Source: Lachnospiraceae bacterium AM48-27BH (GTDB taxonomy: Bacteria; Bacillota; Clostridia; Lachnospirales; Lachnospiraceae). From it: DNA of 64,000 nucleotides. The DNA lies in the NCBI GenBank assembly GCA_003478355.1, contig QUFC01000016.1, positions 1 to 64,000 on the forward strand. The letters run 5' to 3'. Every line of letters begins with the position of its first letter. Position 1 is the first letter of the stretch. The translations under genes and the position numbers were made by a program. Below the pieces are notes generated by a model that saw only the letters and a program-made list of their open reading frames with translations, was not told where the DNA came from and searched no databases. Positions 24,810 through 32,894 of this stretch are shown in pieces.

Positions 24810-24997
24810 AAGAAACCAAATATACCGTCAAGTACACGACCAGTTTCAAAAAAGACTACAAACGAGCCATCAAGCGTGGCTTGAAGATCGAGCTGCTGGA
24901 GCAGGTCGTAGCATTGCTGGCGATGGGCGAACCGCTGCCGGATAAGAACCGTGACCATGACCTGTCCGGCGATTGGGCAGGCCATCGGGAATGTTAA
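24806..24997 (+). pseudogene. YafQ/RelE family toxin, 3'-truncated
   Basis: Starts MKETKYTVKYTTSFKKDYK and reads as a YafQ-type mRNA interferase to DHDLSGDWAGHREC, then stops. Full-length proteins continue for about 25 more residues that include the catalytic histidine region. The sequence after the stop belongs to a different gene remnant, so the toxin was cut by a deletion or insertion. It is probably inactive. Confidence 0.8.
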
Positions 24998-25181
24998 GAT
25001 CTGCGGACTTCCCGTGGAACGGTATTTTAACCCGGAGATCATGCGGGAAGAAAGCGAACAGCGGCAACGGGTCAGTCACAAGCTGAAGCTTTGCCCTGAA
25101 TAATACCTGCCGATTATTGAAGATGCCATAGACGTGGCGCTCAAAATGGAACAGACTGCGAAGCAGAAGGAGGACGCATAA
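24984..25181 (+). pseudogene. C-terminal gene remnant joined to the toxin
   Basis: In the frame beginning near 24984 the DNA reads IGNVKICGLPVERYFNPEIMREE, then an in-frame stop at 25101-25103, then YLPIIEDAIDVALKMEQTAKQK to 25181. It looks like the rear of an unrecognised mobile-element protein. It has no start and one internal stop. Confidence 0.5.
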
Positions 25182-25208
25182 TCGCGGCCTCCTTCTGGCG
25201 TTTCTGTA

Positions 25209-25507
25209 TCAAGTTTCCCGGCACTTTTCCAAAAATTCCCGACACCTCTGCTGGATTTCTCCGTTTCTGTCACAGTCAGGTCACGGTCATTTCCGGTAAT
25301 CTTATCTTCCAGAAAATTAGCGTATGTACCCAACAAAGCGTTCCGTAAATCATCCGGGGTTTTCTGTATGTCGGCGCTGTACCAATCATTCCGGTGGGGT
25401 TCCCATGCCATCAATGTATAACCGTGGCTAGTCTGAACCACCTCATACAGAGGATCATCATCCAGATATGCCTGAAACACTTTCAAAACCTTTTCAAAGG
25501 TCAGCAT
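25209..25507 (-). CDS. Conserved mobile-element hypothetical protein (frameshift near end)
   Basis: Starts MLTFEKVLKVFQAYLDDDPL and continues EVVQTSHGYTLMAWEPHRNDWY, a pattern of small proteins that recur in clostridial integrative elements, of unknown role. As read the frame runs on to 25076 with a low-quality tail. In the adjacent frame, a natural ending EIQQRCREFLEKCRET stops at 25209-25211, so a small indel near 25270 is likely. Confidence 0.65.
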
Positions 25508-25523
25508 TTCCCACACCTCCCAT

Positions 25524-25877
25524 TCAGTTGCAAATCAGTTCCCTGATCAAAATTTTCTCAATCTGTGCCGTTAATGTGTTCATCAGCCCCACCCAACGCA
25601 TAGGGTCACAGGCTTTCAGTTCTTCCGTAACACTCGCAGTCTCCATCATGTGAGGCAATATGGTGTCCACGCGCTCCTGCGATGTCCGGTCAATCTCTAA
25701 CAGATGTGGATACAGCTTCTCGCTCATCAGCAGTTGGTTGTAGAGAATGGGGCGATGTTTCTTTAGGTAGGATTTTCTCATCCTGCCGTACTTGCCGATA
25801 GAAGTTTCCGGCTGCGCAGAAAGTTTTAGGTTGGGTATATCATAATCTCCACAACGAATGTAAGTCAACTTACCCAT
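25524..25877 (-). CDS. tnpV: TnpV family transposon-encoded protein
   Basis: A 117-residue protein matching the TnpV family of Tn4451-like elements. The pattern runs LTYIRCGDYDIPNLKLSAQ, IGKYGRMRKSYLKKHRP, YNQLLMSEKLYPHLLEID and ACDPMRWVGLMNTLT. The role is unproven; it is always carried beside large serine recombinases. The start at 25877 was chosen because AAAGGAG lies seven bases upstream. It lies next to the remains of a recombinase gene on the same strand. Confidence 0.82.
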   Translation of the reverse strand: MGKLTYIRCGDYDIPNLKLSAQPETSIGKYGRMRKSYLKKHRPILYNQLLMSEKLYPHLLEIDRTSQERVDTILPHMMETASVTEELKACDPMRWVGLMNTLTAQIEKILIRELICN

Positions 25878-25903
25878 ATTCATTCTCCTTTGCTCCGTGA
25901 TGA

Positions 25904-26270
25904 TTAGACTGCTGCGCTGGCTGCTATGCCGCATTTGCTCGGTTCTCCTTTTGATAGCTGCCAGCCCGTAGAAAAAACACCTTTTTTCATATTCTCAGCC
26001 CGGATCAGGGCTTTCTTAGCGTCCATTTCCGCCCTTTTCTTCGCCTTAATTTTGTCCTCATGCCGCTTCTGTGCACCGTTGGCTTTCCGCTTCAAATAGT
26101 TCTGATAGAGCCTATCCTTGCGTTCTTCTTTTTTTCGCAGTTCTTCCTGTTCCTCCGTGGATAAAAGAACCGGCTGCAAGGATGGTGGGATATAGCGTTC
26201 CAAAAAATTGAAGTAGATTTCAATTTCCTGCGTGATGTCCTAGCTGTCTTTTCGGGCGCGTTCGTGGGCA
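25904..26270 (-). pseudogene. C-terminal fragment of a Tn4451-type serine recombinase
   Basis: One frame reads HERARKDS, an in-frame TAG at 26240-26242, then DITQEIEIYFNFLERYIPPSLQ. A Lys/Arg-rich tail follows (RKKEERKDRLYQNYLKRK) and ends at 25904. This is typical of the extreme C-terminus (DUF4368-like) of large serine recombinases found next to tnpV. The rest of the gene is missing: upstream of about 26270 the sequence is GGDEF-like instead. It is the boundary remnant of the decayed element. Confidence 0.6.
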
Positions 26271-26470
26271 AGGACTTCATGAAGTCCTACCACATCCATA
26301 TAAACACAGGTCAGCCGTTCATACCCTGTAGCCTGAAACGTACGGATATCCCGTTCATACTTTCCTCGGTTATACAGGCCCGTCAATGCATCGATATTAT
26401 AACAATCCGGTGTTTTCTCATGGCGCTGAAGAAGCTCCAATTCCTTTTCTCCCTTTTCAGAAAAGTGTTC
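26270..26470 (-). pseudogene. GGDEF (diguanylate cyclase) gene remnant
   Basis: The minus strand reads NIDALTGLYNRGKYERD, the N-terminal signature of GGDEF domains, then LTCVYMDVVGLHEV. At that point it runs into the recombinase tail, so the GGDEF active loop is lost. Upstream the frame breaks near 26490. It was probably a cyclic-di-GMP enzyme of the host interrupted by the element. Confidence 0.6.
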
Positions 26471-26594
26471 CCGCTGTTCATTTCCCCAATTTTAGTGTAT
26501 ATTCATACATTTCTTAATTTTTCGAGCAATTTGAGCAACTGTATCTTGGATTTTGCCTACTGAATATTGAGAAAATTTAGGCTGAGAATTGAAA

Positions 26595-26625
26595 AAAGGC
26601 TATCCCTTTATTGAGACAGCCTTTT
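26595..26625 (-). terminator. Terminator of the lipoprotein gene displaced by IS66
   Basis: A stem of AAAAGGCT-type arms (GACAGCCTTTT with one mismatch). On the minus strand it ends in a T-run. Without the IS66 insertion it would lie just after the stop of the 29406-30349 gene. Confidence 0.6.
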
Positions 26626-26791
26626 GAATTTAATTCGACTTATCTATCGTTTATTCTCTCATTCAGAGTAAGCGCTTAAATTCCGGGTAACTAGCTATCG
26701 TCTACCAAATACCTCATAATGATTGTAAGTAGATTTTTACTCCATTTTTTATGGTAGAAAGTAAAAATTCACTCTACTTGGAGGATTTATT

Positions 26792-27208
26792 ATGAGTTGT
26801 AAACGTGCTTCAAAACGTTCCCTGGATGAATGGATGGAAATGGTGACAGCCTGCAGGCAAAGTGGTATGACGGATGCGGACTGGTGTGCAGAACACGGAA
26901 TTGCTCCCAGCAGTTTCTATAATGCAGTTACCAGGTTGCGAAAACAGGCCTGCCAGATACCAGATCCGATCAAAAAAGTCAGTACTCTGGATCTTACATC
27001 CCGTAAACAGGATGTGGTCCGGATTGCTATTGAACCGGAGAATTCTCCGGAAGAGCTGCTTCCAAATCCCATGGACAGTTCTATGTACCTTGACAATTCA
27101 TATACAATTGAAATTGAAACGAATGGGATACTGATTCGCATGAGCAATTCTGTCCAGCCATCTCTTTTAAATCTGTTGCTGAATGCACTGAGGAATCCTG
27201 TATGTTAG
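26792..27208 (+). CDS. tnpA: IS66 accessory protein TnpA
   Basis: A 138-residue protein of the IS66 OrfA type: RSLDEWMEMVTACRQSGMTDADWCAEHGIAPSSFYN contains the HTH that is typical of these accessory proteins. It is needed with TnpB and TnpC for transposition in IS66-family elements. GGAGG lies before the ATG. Its end overlaps the tnpB start by 7 bp. Confidence 0.85.
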   Translation: MSCKRASKRSLDEWMEMVTACRQSGMTDADWCAEHGIAPSSFYNAVTRLRKQACQIPDPIKKVSTLDLTSRKQDVVRIAIEPENSPEELLPNPMDSSMYLDNSYTIEIETNGILIRMSNSVQPSLLNLLLNALRNPVC

Positions 27209-27543
27209 CGGATATTTCAAACGTCGATGCTATTTACATTGTATGTGGCAGAACGGATATGCGTAAATCTATTGATGGCCTGTGCGCGATTATTCAGGAT
27301 CAGTTTTCCATGGAGCTTGATCATTCACTTTACCTTTTCTGTGGTCGCAAATGCGACAGGATCAAAGCGATTCTGAAAGAACCGGATGGGATTGTCTTAA
27401 TCTATAAAAAGTTGACGGCAGCCCAGGGTTCTTACCGATGGCCAAGGAATAAATCTGAAGTGCGGAATCTCACATGGAGGGAGTTTGACTGGCTGATGTC
27501 TGGCATTGATATCGAACAGCCAAAAGCAATAAAAACCACCTGA
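27202..27543 (+). CDS. tnpB: IS66 accessory protein TnpB
   Basis: A 113-residue IS66 Orf2 protein with the family signature YIVCGRTDMRKSIDGLCAII, then LYLFCGRKCDRIKAILKEPDG. Its function in transposition is required but undefined. It overlaps tnpA, and 142 bp separate it from tnpC, a gap that includes a short AT-rich leader with GGAGGGG before tnpC. Confidence 0.92.
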   Translation: MLADISNVDAIYIVCGRTDMRKSIDGLCAIIQDQFSMELDHSLYLFCGRKCDRIKAILKEPDGIVLIYKKLTAAQGSYRWPRNKSEVRNLTWREFDWLMSGIDIEQPKAIKTT

Positions 27544-27685
27544 TCCAAGACTAAAAAAGTGCACATAAAAGTGCTGTTTTTCCTTGTATTTTCGGCACTT
27601 TCAGGTCTGTTGGAAGCGTTGTTTTACTGGGCTTTTCCTGCTCTTTTTGGTATAATAAAGGTATCAAAAACAGGAGGGGAAAACC

Positions 27686-29326
27686 GTGGCAGACAGTTCC
27701 AAAGATCTCCAGCTGCGTGAGCTGAAAGATATGATCACCGATCTGAAACAGATGATAAAAACGCTTCAGGCAACTGTCGATGCTGCCAACAAACGGGAAG
27801 AAGCACTTATTCAGGAACGTGACAACCTGAAAGATGAAATCGCACTTCTTCGTAAGAAGTTATTCGGTTCTTCCAGTGAAAAATCTCCTGTTGATTTTCC
27901 GGGCCAGCTGAATCTTTTTAATGAAGCGGAAATGGAACAGGATCTGGCTGCCATCGAAGCTGAGAAACTCTCAGATTCACTTGCTGAATCCGCAACAAAA
28001 AAGCGTAAAGCCAGAACCACAGATGCAGACCGTTTTAAAGGAATCCCAATCACCCGCAGATACCTTGATCTTTCAGATGAGGAAAAAGTCTGTCCTGTTT
28101 GTAATACCACACTGAAAAAGATCGGTGAGGAGTTTGTGCGCAGGGAACTGGTTTTTATTCCGGCTAAGCTGCGTGTGATTGAATTCTACAGTATAAACTA
28201 TGCCTGTCCCAACAATAGCGAACATGCGCTTCCTGTTATCCGAAAAGGAAAAGACGGAAAACCACACATGCTTTACGGAATGGTATCTGCGAATACCGTT
28301 GCATGGGTTATGTACCAGAAGTTCTGTAACAGCATGCCATACTTCCGTCAGGAAAAAGACTGGAAACAATACGGAGTCTCTATTACAAGAGCAACCATGG
28401 CAAACTGGGTGATCCGTAATTCCCAGGCATTTTTCCTTCCGATGTATGAATACTTTCATCGGAAACTTTTAGAGCGTAAATTCGCAATGGCAGATGAAAC
28501 TCCCTTGCAGGTGTTACAGGAACCAGGACGCCGTGCACAGACCAAGTCTTATATGTGGCTGTTTCGCAGTGGAGAAGATGGAGAAGCGCCAGTCATCATT
28601 TTTAAGTATTCAGAAACCCGTGCTGGTGACACTGCGGTTGAATTTCTCCAGAGTTTTAGAGGATACCTGATGTGCGACGGATACAGCGGCTACAATAAGG
28701 TCCCAGATGCAAAGAGAACAGCTTGTTGGGCACATATCCGCAGGTATCTGACAGACGCCATTCCCAAAGGGAAAGAATTGGATTACTCCCAGCCTTCTGT
28801 ACAGGGAATCATGTATATCAATCAACTTTTTCATATGGAAGAAGTGATCAAAGCGAAACAAACTTCCTTCGATGCTATCAAGAAGGCTCGTCTTGAAAAA
28901 GAAAAGCCGATAGTAGAAGGCTTTTTGTCGTGGCTTGATAAACAGAATCCTGTACGCGGATCCAGAATGGATAAAGCAGTTACCTATATCAAAAACCGCC
29001 GCTCCTATCTTGCAACTTACTTTGAAGATGGCAGATGCAGCTTTTCCAATAACCTTAGTGAAAACGCTATTCGCCCATTTACTGTAGGGCGGAAAAACTG
29101 GCTGTTCTGCGACACACCAAATGGGGCACAGGCAAGTGCTATCGTATACACGATGGTAGAAATGGCAAAAGCGAATGGAGTAAACGTCTATCACTACCTT
29201 ACCTACCTTCTTGAACATCAGCCCAACGATAAGATGAGCGATGAAGAACTGGGGGCGCTGGCACCATGGAATGAATCTGTCAAAGCGGAAATCGCACAGC
29301 GGGCAGATGACGCAAACCAGCAATAA
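27686..29326 (+). CDS. tnpC: IS66 family transposase TnpC
   Basis: A 546-residue DDE transposase. An N-terminal coiled coil (residues 5-55) is followed by a Cys motif region (KVCPVCNTTLKKIG) and LRVIEFYSINYACPN. The catalytic core includes FAMADETPLQVLQEPG and GYLMCDGYSGYNKV with acidic residues, and SENAIRPFTVGRKNWLF near the end. Start is a GTG with GGAGGGG upstream. Length and order match IS66 transposases; no break is seen, so the element may be active. Confidence 0.94.
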   Translation: MADSSKDLQLRELKDMITDLKQMIKTLQATVDAANKREEALIQERDNLKDEIALLRKKLFGSSSEKSPVDFPGQLNLFNEAEMEQDLAAIEAEKLSDSLAESATKKRKARTTDADRFKGIPITRRYLDLSDEEKVCPVCNTTLKKIGEEFVRRELVFIPAKLRVIEFYSINYACPNNSEHALPVIRKGKDGKPHMLYGMVSANTVAWVMYQKFCNSMPYFRQEKDWKQYGVSITRATMANWVIRNSQAFFLPMYEYFHRKLLERKFAMADETPLQVLQEPGRRAQTKSYMWLFRSGEDGEAPVIIFKYSETRAGDTAVEFLQSFRGYLMCDGYSGYNKVPDAKRTACWAHIRRYLTDAIPKGKELDYSQPSVQGIMYINQLFHMEEVIKAKQTSFDAIKKARLEKEKPIVEGFLSWLDKQNPVRGSRMDKAVTYIKNRRSYLATYFEDGRCSFSNNLSENAIRPFTVGRKNWLFCDTPNGAQASAIVYTMVEMAKANGVNVYHYLTYLLEHQPNDKMSDEELGALAPWNESVKAEIAQRADDANQQ

Positions 29327-29405
29327 TCGTATATGAATTGTCAAGGTACTCCGGTCACTGAAAGGTGACCGGGAATTTTTATATCAGCGGCTAAAATTTA
29401 AGCGC

Positions 29406-30349
29406 TTACCATTCAGATTCTTCTCTGTATTCAAAGACGAACCACTTTTCATTCATATAAATTTCTATTGTATCGTCTGCCCCATACTGATAACCAAATC
29501 CACTTCCAAAATTAGACTGACTATCTTCTGTTGGTATTTCAGTTCCATCGACAGTTGATGTTATTTCTCCATCCATAGTGCCACAACGTGCATCCATGAT
29601 GCTTTCTCTCCCTGTATCGTAGTATAATTTACCATCTATTCTTACCATAGGTATTCTATCCCACATAGCATTTGCTTCTGTCTGTTCTATCACGGTAATT
29701 TTATAAACCTCTCCTAATTGTGCAGGATATGATTCCATTATTTCTCCGTTATAGCTAATTTCTACGAAATCTCCAATTTGCAATTCAAGGTTCTCTTCGT
29801 TTGATATATAAAACTTATCTGCTGAATCAAGTTCCAAAGAACCATCTACCGGTTTTACTATTATTGAATCATGATTCGTTTCAATTACCGATGCCCGAAA
29901 TGTTACCATTAGCGGTCTATTATCTGCCGAAGCAAGCATTTCAGTTATACAATTACCTAAAGCAGGCGTTGGTTTATAAATTCCTTGATATGGCTGTTCT
30001 ACATATTCGATTCCTTTATCTACATAGTAAAAAAGAGTAGTTCCTGCCGCCCCATCACAATTTATATTGATCGTAATAGAATCTTTGTTGACCGGTGCAT
30101 CATTGATTGATTGCTGACTGGTTGTTTCCATATCCATTAGCATAGATAAAAATTCATCAATAAACTCCGTAGCTTCACCTTCTGTGTAGGTGACATAGCA
30201 TATTTGTCACCGTCAGAGACACCAATCGACACAATATCCTCTCTGGCTGGCAATCTAATAGGATTCCCCTGTTCTTTTCTTCCACATGCACATAACATAA
30301 TTGAAACAAAGTAGCAAAGACAAACAATACTGCATAATTTCTTTTTCAT
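29406..30349 (-). pseudogene. Lipoprotein gene with frameshift, stop replaced by IS66
   Basis: The start MKKKLCSIVCLCYFVSIMLCAC is a lipoprotein signal with lipobox. The first frame ends at 30137 after VKLRSLLMNFYLC. The next frame continues the natural reading, EATEFIDEFLSMLMDME, then 230 residues of beta-rich sequence. The shift is caused by a 2-bp CA expansion near 30190. The last codons (EESEW) and TAA come from the IS66 end; without the IS the stop would be TGA after EESE. I do not recognise the family. The protein is probably still a surface lipoprotein if the shift is an error. Confidence 0.65.
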
Positions 30350-30391
30350 GGTCATAATCCTCCCCAAAATATATTTCGTATTATACGTTAT

Positions 30392-30688
30392 CTAAGTGTA
30401 TATTTCAATGTGTGGGAAATAGCCGGAACGTGTTTTTATGCATTGTGAATGCATGTTTATAGGCTCGTTTTCAGTGGGTACACAATTCCGAAAAGGGAGT
30501 TCCTTTTCATCAAAGTACACCGTCTGATTATTGCCCGGGTATTCTTCCCCTTTTTGATTTTTCAAAGAGATTTCTATCTCCAAATCCCCGCTTATGAAAG
30601 GATACTCCAGCCCCTTCTTCTCAATATATTCTGACATTATCTGCAATGCGCTTTTTAAGCTGCAGCCCTTTTTACATATAATTTTCAT
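30392..30688 (-). CDS. Hypothetical protein (98 aa)
   Basis: Starts MKIICKKGCSLKSALQIMSEYI behind GAAGGTG. The soluble protein has a helical start and a beta second half (DLEIEISLKNQKGEEYPGNN) with four cysteines. I do not recognise it. It lies upstream of the lipoprotein gene on the same strand, 40 bp apart. Confidence 0.55.
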   Translation of the reverse strand: MKIICKKGCSLKSALQIMSEYIEKKGLEYPFISGDLEIEISLKNQKGEEYPGNNQTVYFDEKELPFRNCVPTENEPINMHSQCIKTRSGYFPHIEIYT

Positions 30689-30794
30689 TCCATTTCACCT
30701 TCTAAATGGCACCGACCACTTTCATCTCAAAAGCATTATACCGCTTAAAAAAATTATCACAAGTTGCCTTATGGTAAGCGAAGCGGGTTTACTA

Positions 30795-30824
30795 TTAGAC
30801 AGAACCACTCTCCTGAGATATAAT
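30795..30824 (+). promoter_or_regulatory. Predicted promoter of the CpaE-like gene
   Basis: TTAGAC (30795-30800), an 18-bp spacer and a perfect TATAAT (30819-30824), followed by AAAGGGGAG just before the ATG at 30853. Confidence 0.5.
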
Positions 30825-30852
30825 ATCCTTAAGATTTCAAAAGGGGAGTTTT

Positions 30853-31614
30853 ATGAATTCAGAAAAATATATGAGCCATGCCGTTGTATCACTTATTTCG
30901 GCCAAAGGGGGAGTTGGAACCTCCACATTAACCAAAGAACTGGCGATTGCATTTAGTAAAGACGTTTCCGTCTGTCTGGTTGATATGGCCCTCTCCTGCC
31001 CTGCCCAGGAAACACTTTTCCGCATACTTCCAACACGTACAATGGAATATCTGTTTAAGCACAATGCGGGGGATCTTTCCCCTCTGTACTGGCAGGATCT
31101 GGAACCCTATCTTACGCCTGTCCCCGGTCGGAATATCCATCTTTTATCCGCCAAACAGGTGAAAGGAGCATACCATCTGCCTCTCAATCGAATCATACAG
31201 CTCATTTCTTCTTTGAAGACTTATTTTGACCTGATTCTTATCGATACCGATATGGCATCCACGGATGCTTCCGCAAAACTTATGGAAATGTCGGACCTGG
31301 CCCTGCTGATCACAGATGATACGGAATGCTCAATTAGAAACAATCAGCGCTTTCGCCGACTGCTGACCCAAAAGCAGGTCAGTTACGATCACATGCATGT
31401 GATCGTAAATCAGATCAGGAAAGAACAACGAATGTACTCGGATCAGGAAATAGAGGAACTTCTTCACATTCCGGTTCTTATAACGCTGCCGTACTATGAC
31501 CAGGTCTGGAAATATAATAATTCTTACCTGTCACTATATGAAGACCCGGTAAGTCCGCTCCAGCCCTCCCTGTCATCATTGGTGGACCGACTTTCCAAAC
31601 TTCTGGAGAAATAA
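30853..31614 (+). CDS. CpaE/MinD-like P-loop ATPase
   Basis: A 253-residue deviant Walker-A ATPase: LISAKGGVGTSTLTKELAIAF at the start, LILIDTDMASTD as Walker B region, and IVNQIRKEQRM in the later conserved block. It resembles the CpaE/ParA proteins that localise Flp/Tad pilus or partition machinery, but lacks the N-terminal receiver-like domain of CpaE. No tad, parB or secretion genes follow; the only partner is a small membrane protein one base downstream. It may position a membrane complex or segregate DNA of the mobile region. Family firm, role inferred. Confidence 0.8.
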   Translation: MNSEKYMSHAVVSLISAKGGVGTSTLTKELAIAFSKDVSVCLVDMALSCPAQETLFRILPTRTMEYLFKHNAGDLSPLYWQDLEPYLTPVPGRNIHLLSAKQVKGAYHLPLNRIIQLISSLKTYFDLILIDTDMASTDASAKLMEMSDLALLITDDTECSIRNNQRFRRLLTQKQVSYDHMHVIVNQIRKEQRMYSDQEIEELLHIPVLITLPYYDQVWKYNNSYLSLYEDPVSPLQPSLSSLVDRLSKLLEK

Positions 31615-32217
31615 ATGATGCTTTTAAATAATGATCACGGTCATCCCCTGCCGGATGCCCCAGTGTTTTACAGTGTTCTTTCGAAAAACAAACAGGAGCT
31701 GCGGGCAGCAGCTAGGGCGAACCGTATGATGAAACGCTTCCACCTGACAATCCCCTATATCATCGCCTGCCTCATGGCTTACTATGGTTTTTTTCGCTAC
31801 TATCCGCAGTTAAAAACCAGTTTTTTAGGTATATGTATCCTGTATTATGCCGCGGCGTATTTTATCCGCTGGTATTTGGAACCACAATATGCCCTGTTCC
31901 TTTTGCGGCATCGGCCCTACTACCTCGCAGAATCGGATACGTTTCTCTTTTTTACCTTATATGGGTTAGAAGATGAAGACGGAAAACTGACTCAGGCCAG
32001 AGATCTGGCCGTGCTTTCCTGGATCCAGCGATGCAAAAAGCAGATCCCGGATAACAGCCCTGTCCTGCGTATTATCCAAAACAGAACTTTTAAAGATCCA
32101 GAGGAAGAAAAATATATTCCGATCAGTTTATATGAACTCATTCTCCGGCAGCTTGCCTTTCAAAATTCGGATATTTTAAATGGACTGAACTATTACAATA
32201 GGCAATGTGATAAATAG
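31615..32217 (+). CDS. Two-helix membrane protein paired with the ATPase
   Basis: A 200-residue protein with GGAGAA before ATG-ATG, starting directly after the ATPase stop. Two membrane spans sit at about residues 46-62 and 66-86 (IPYIIACLMAYYGFF, FLGICILYYAAAYFI). The N- and C-terminal parts are polar and probably cytoplasmic. It is unrecognised. The tight spacing suggests it is the membrane partner of the CpaE-like ATPase. Confidence 0.65.
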   Translation: MMLLNNDHGHPLPDAPVFYSVLSKNKQELRAAARANRMMKRFHLTIPYIIACLMAYYGFFRYYPQLKTSFLGICILYYAAAYFIRWYLEPQYALFLLRHRPYYLAESDTFLFFTLYGLEDEDGKLTQARDLAVLSWIQRCKKQIPDNSPVLRIIQNRTFKDPEEEKYIPISLYELILRQLAFQNSDILNGLNYYNRQCDK

Positions 32218-32266
32218 AAAGAGGATATCCAGCACCCTCAAAGCGTCCGGATACCCCCATTTCAAT

Positions 32267-32500
32267 CTATTCTTTATTTCCCGTAATAAAATAGTCGCAA
32301 TACTCGCTACCGTTCGCCAGCGTCTGTTTCTGGTGCAATAGGCCATGCTGAAGTGTGATCGTCACCTCATCCAGCTCGCAAAACAACGGCATCAACTCGG
32401 ATGCGCCTATCTTCTTCATATAAGTACAAATAGAGCAGCGGGTAATAAGGTAATAGCATAGCCCCATGACAAACGCATGAGTAAATAATATCTCCATGTA
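32267..32500 (-). pseudogene. C-terminal part of an L-2-amino-thiazoline-4-carboxylic acid hydrolase-like gene
   Basis: The frame reads CYYLITRCSICTYMKKIGAS, then LMPLFCELDEVTI and QTLANGSEYCDYFITG. This matches the C-terminal Cys-containing region of the ATC hydrolase family (TRCP-like, ELxxFFC-like, C-C-D-F ending). It has no start of its own and is joined in frame to a recombinase fragment. The matching N-terminal half is found on the same strand at 37.3-38.0 kb, so the two may once have been one gene. Confidence 0.6.
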
Positions 32501-32765
32501 GTAGCCCACCTGAAGGTATTCACGCCCCAAGTGGGAGGCGTCCTTCACGATGAGGTTCGCCACCTGTCCCGCTTCGATCATCTCCACGATCTTTTTCCAT
32601 GAGGCCGCTCAAAGTTCGTGCCAGAGTAGCCGTCATCCGCAAGGAAGATGGTATTTTCAAAGCCCTTTTCTTTTGCGTATTTCTCCAGCAGGGTGCGCTG
32701 AGATGAGATTTGTCAAGGGTATTTTCTTTGTTAAGCATTTCTTCCTCAACTATACAAGATACAAA
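32500..32765 (-). pseudogene. Serine recombinase N-terminal fragment
   Basis: The minus strand reads LLEKYAKEKGFENTIFLADDGYSG, a frameshift, then VEMIEAGQVANLIVKDASHLG and REYLQVGYYMEI. This is the resolvase domain of a Tn4451-like recombinase. It lacks the N-terminal catalytic serine and everything after about residue 120. A short MLNKENTLDKSHL start is fused in front. It is the scar of an element. Confidence 0.65.
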
Positions 32766-32894
32766 GTAGTAGCTTTGCTTAGCAACGTTCCGACAGTACA
32801 TTTATGATTCGTAACGCCGCAAACGTGAGAAAACAAATGGGGCAAGAGCGCACATGGATAAAATATGCGCTCTTGCCCTGTTTTGCAAATGGAT

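Larger units (their letters stand above)
26668..29409 (+). mobile_element. Complete IS66-family insertion sequence
   Basis: The ends are the inverted repeat GTAAGCGCTTAAATT (26668-26682) and AATTTAAGCGCTTAC (29395-29409). The 8-bp duplication CATTCAGA flanks both sides (26660-26667 and 29410-29417). The 2742-bp element carries tnpA, tnpB and tnpC in order. Exact ends, intact genes and a perfect duplication point to a recent insertion. It landed at the stop codon of the minus-strand lipoprotein gene. Confidence 0.95.
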
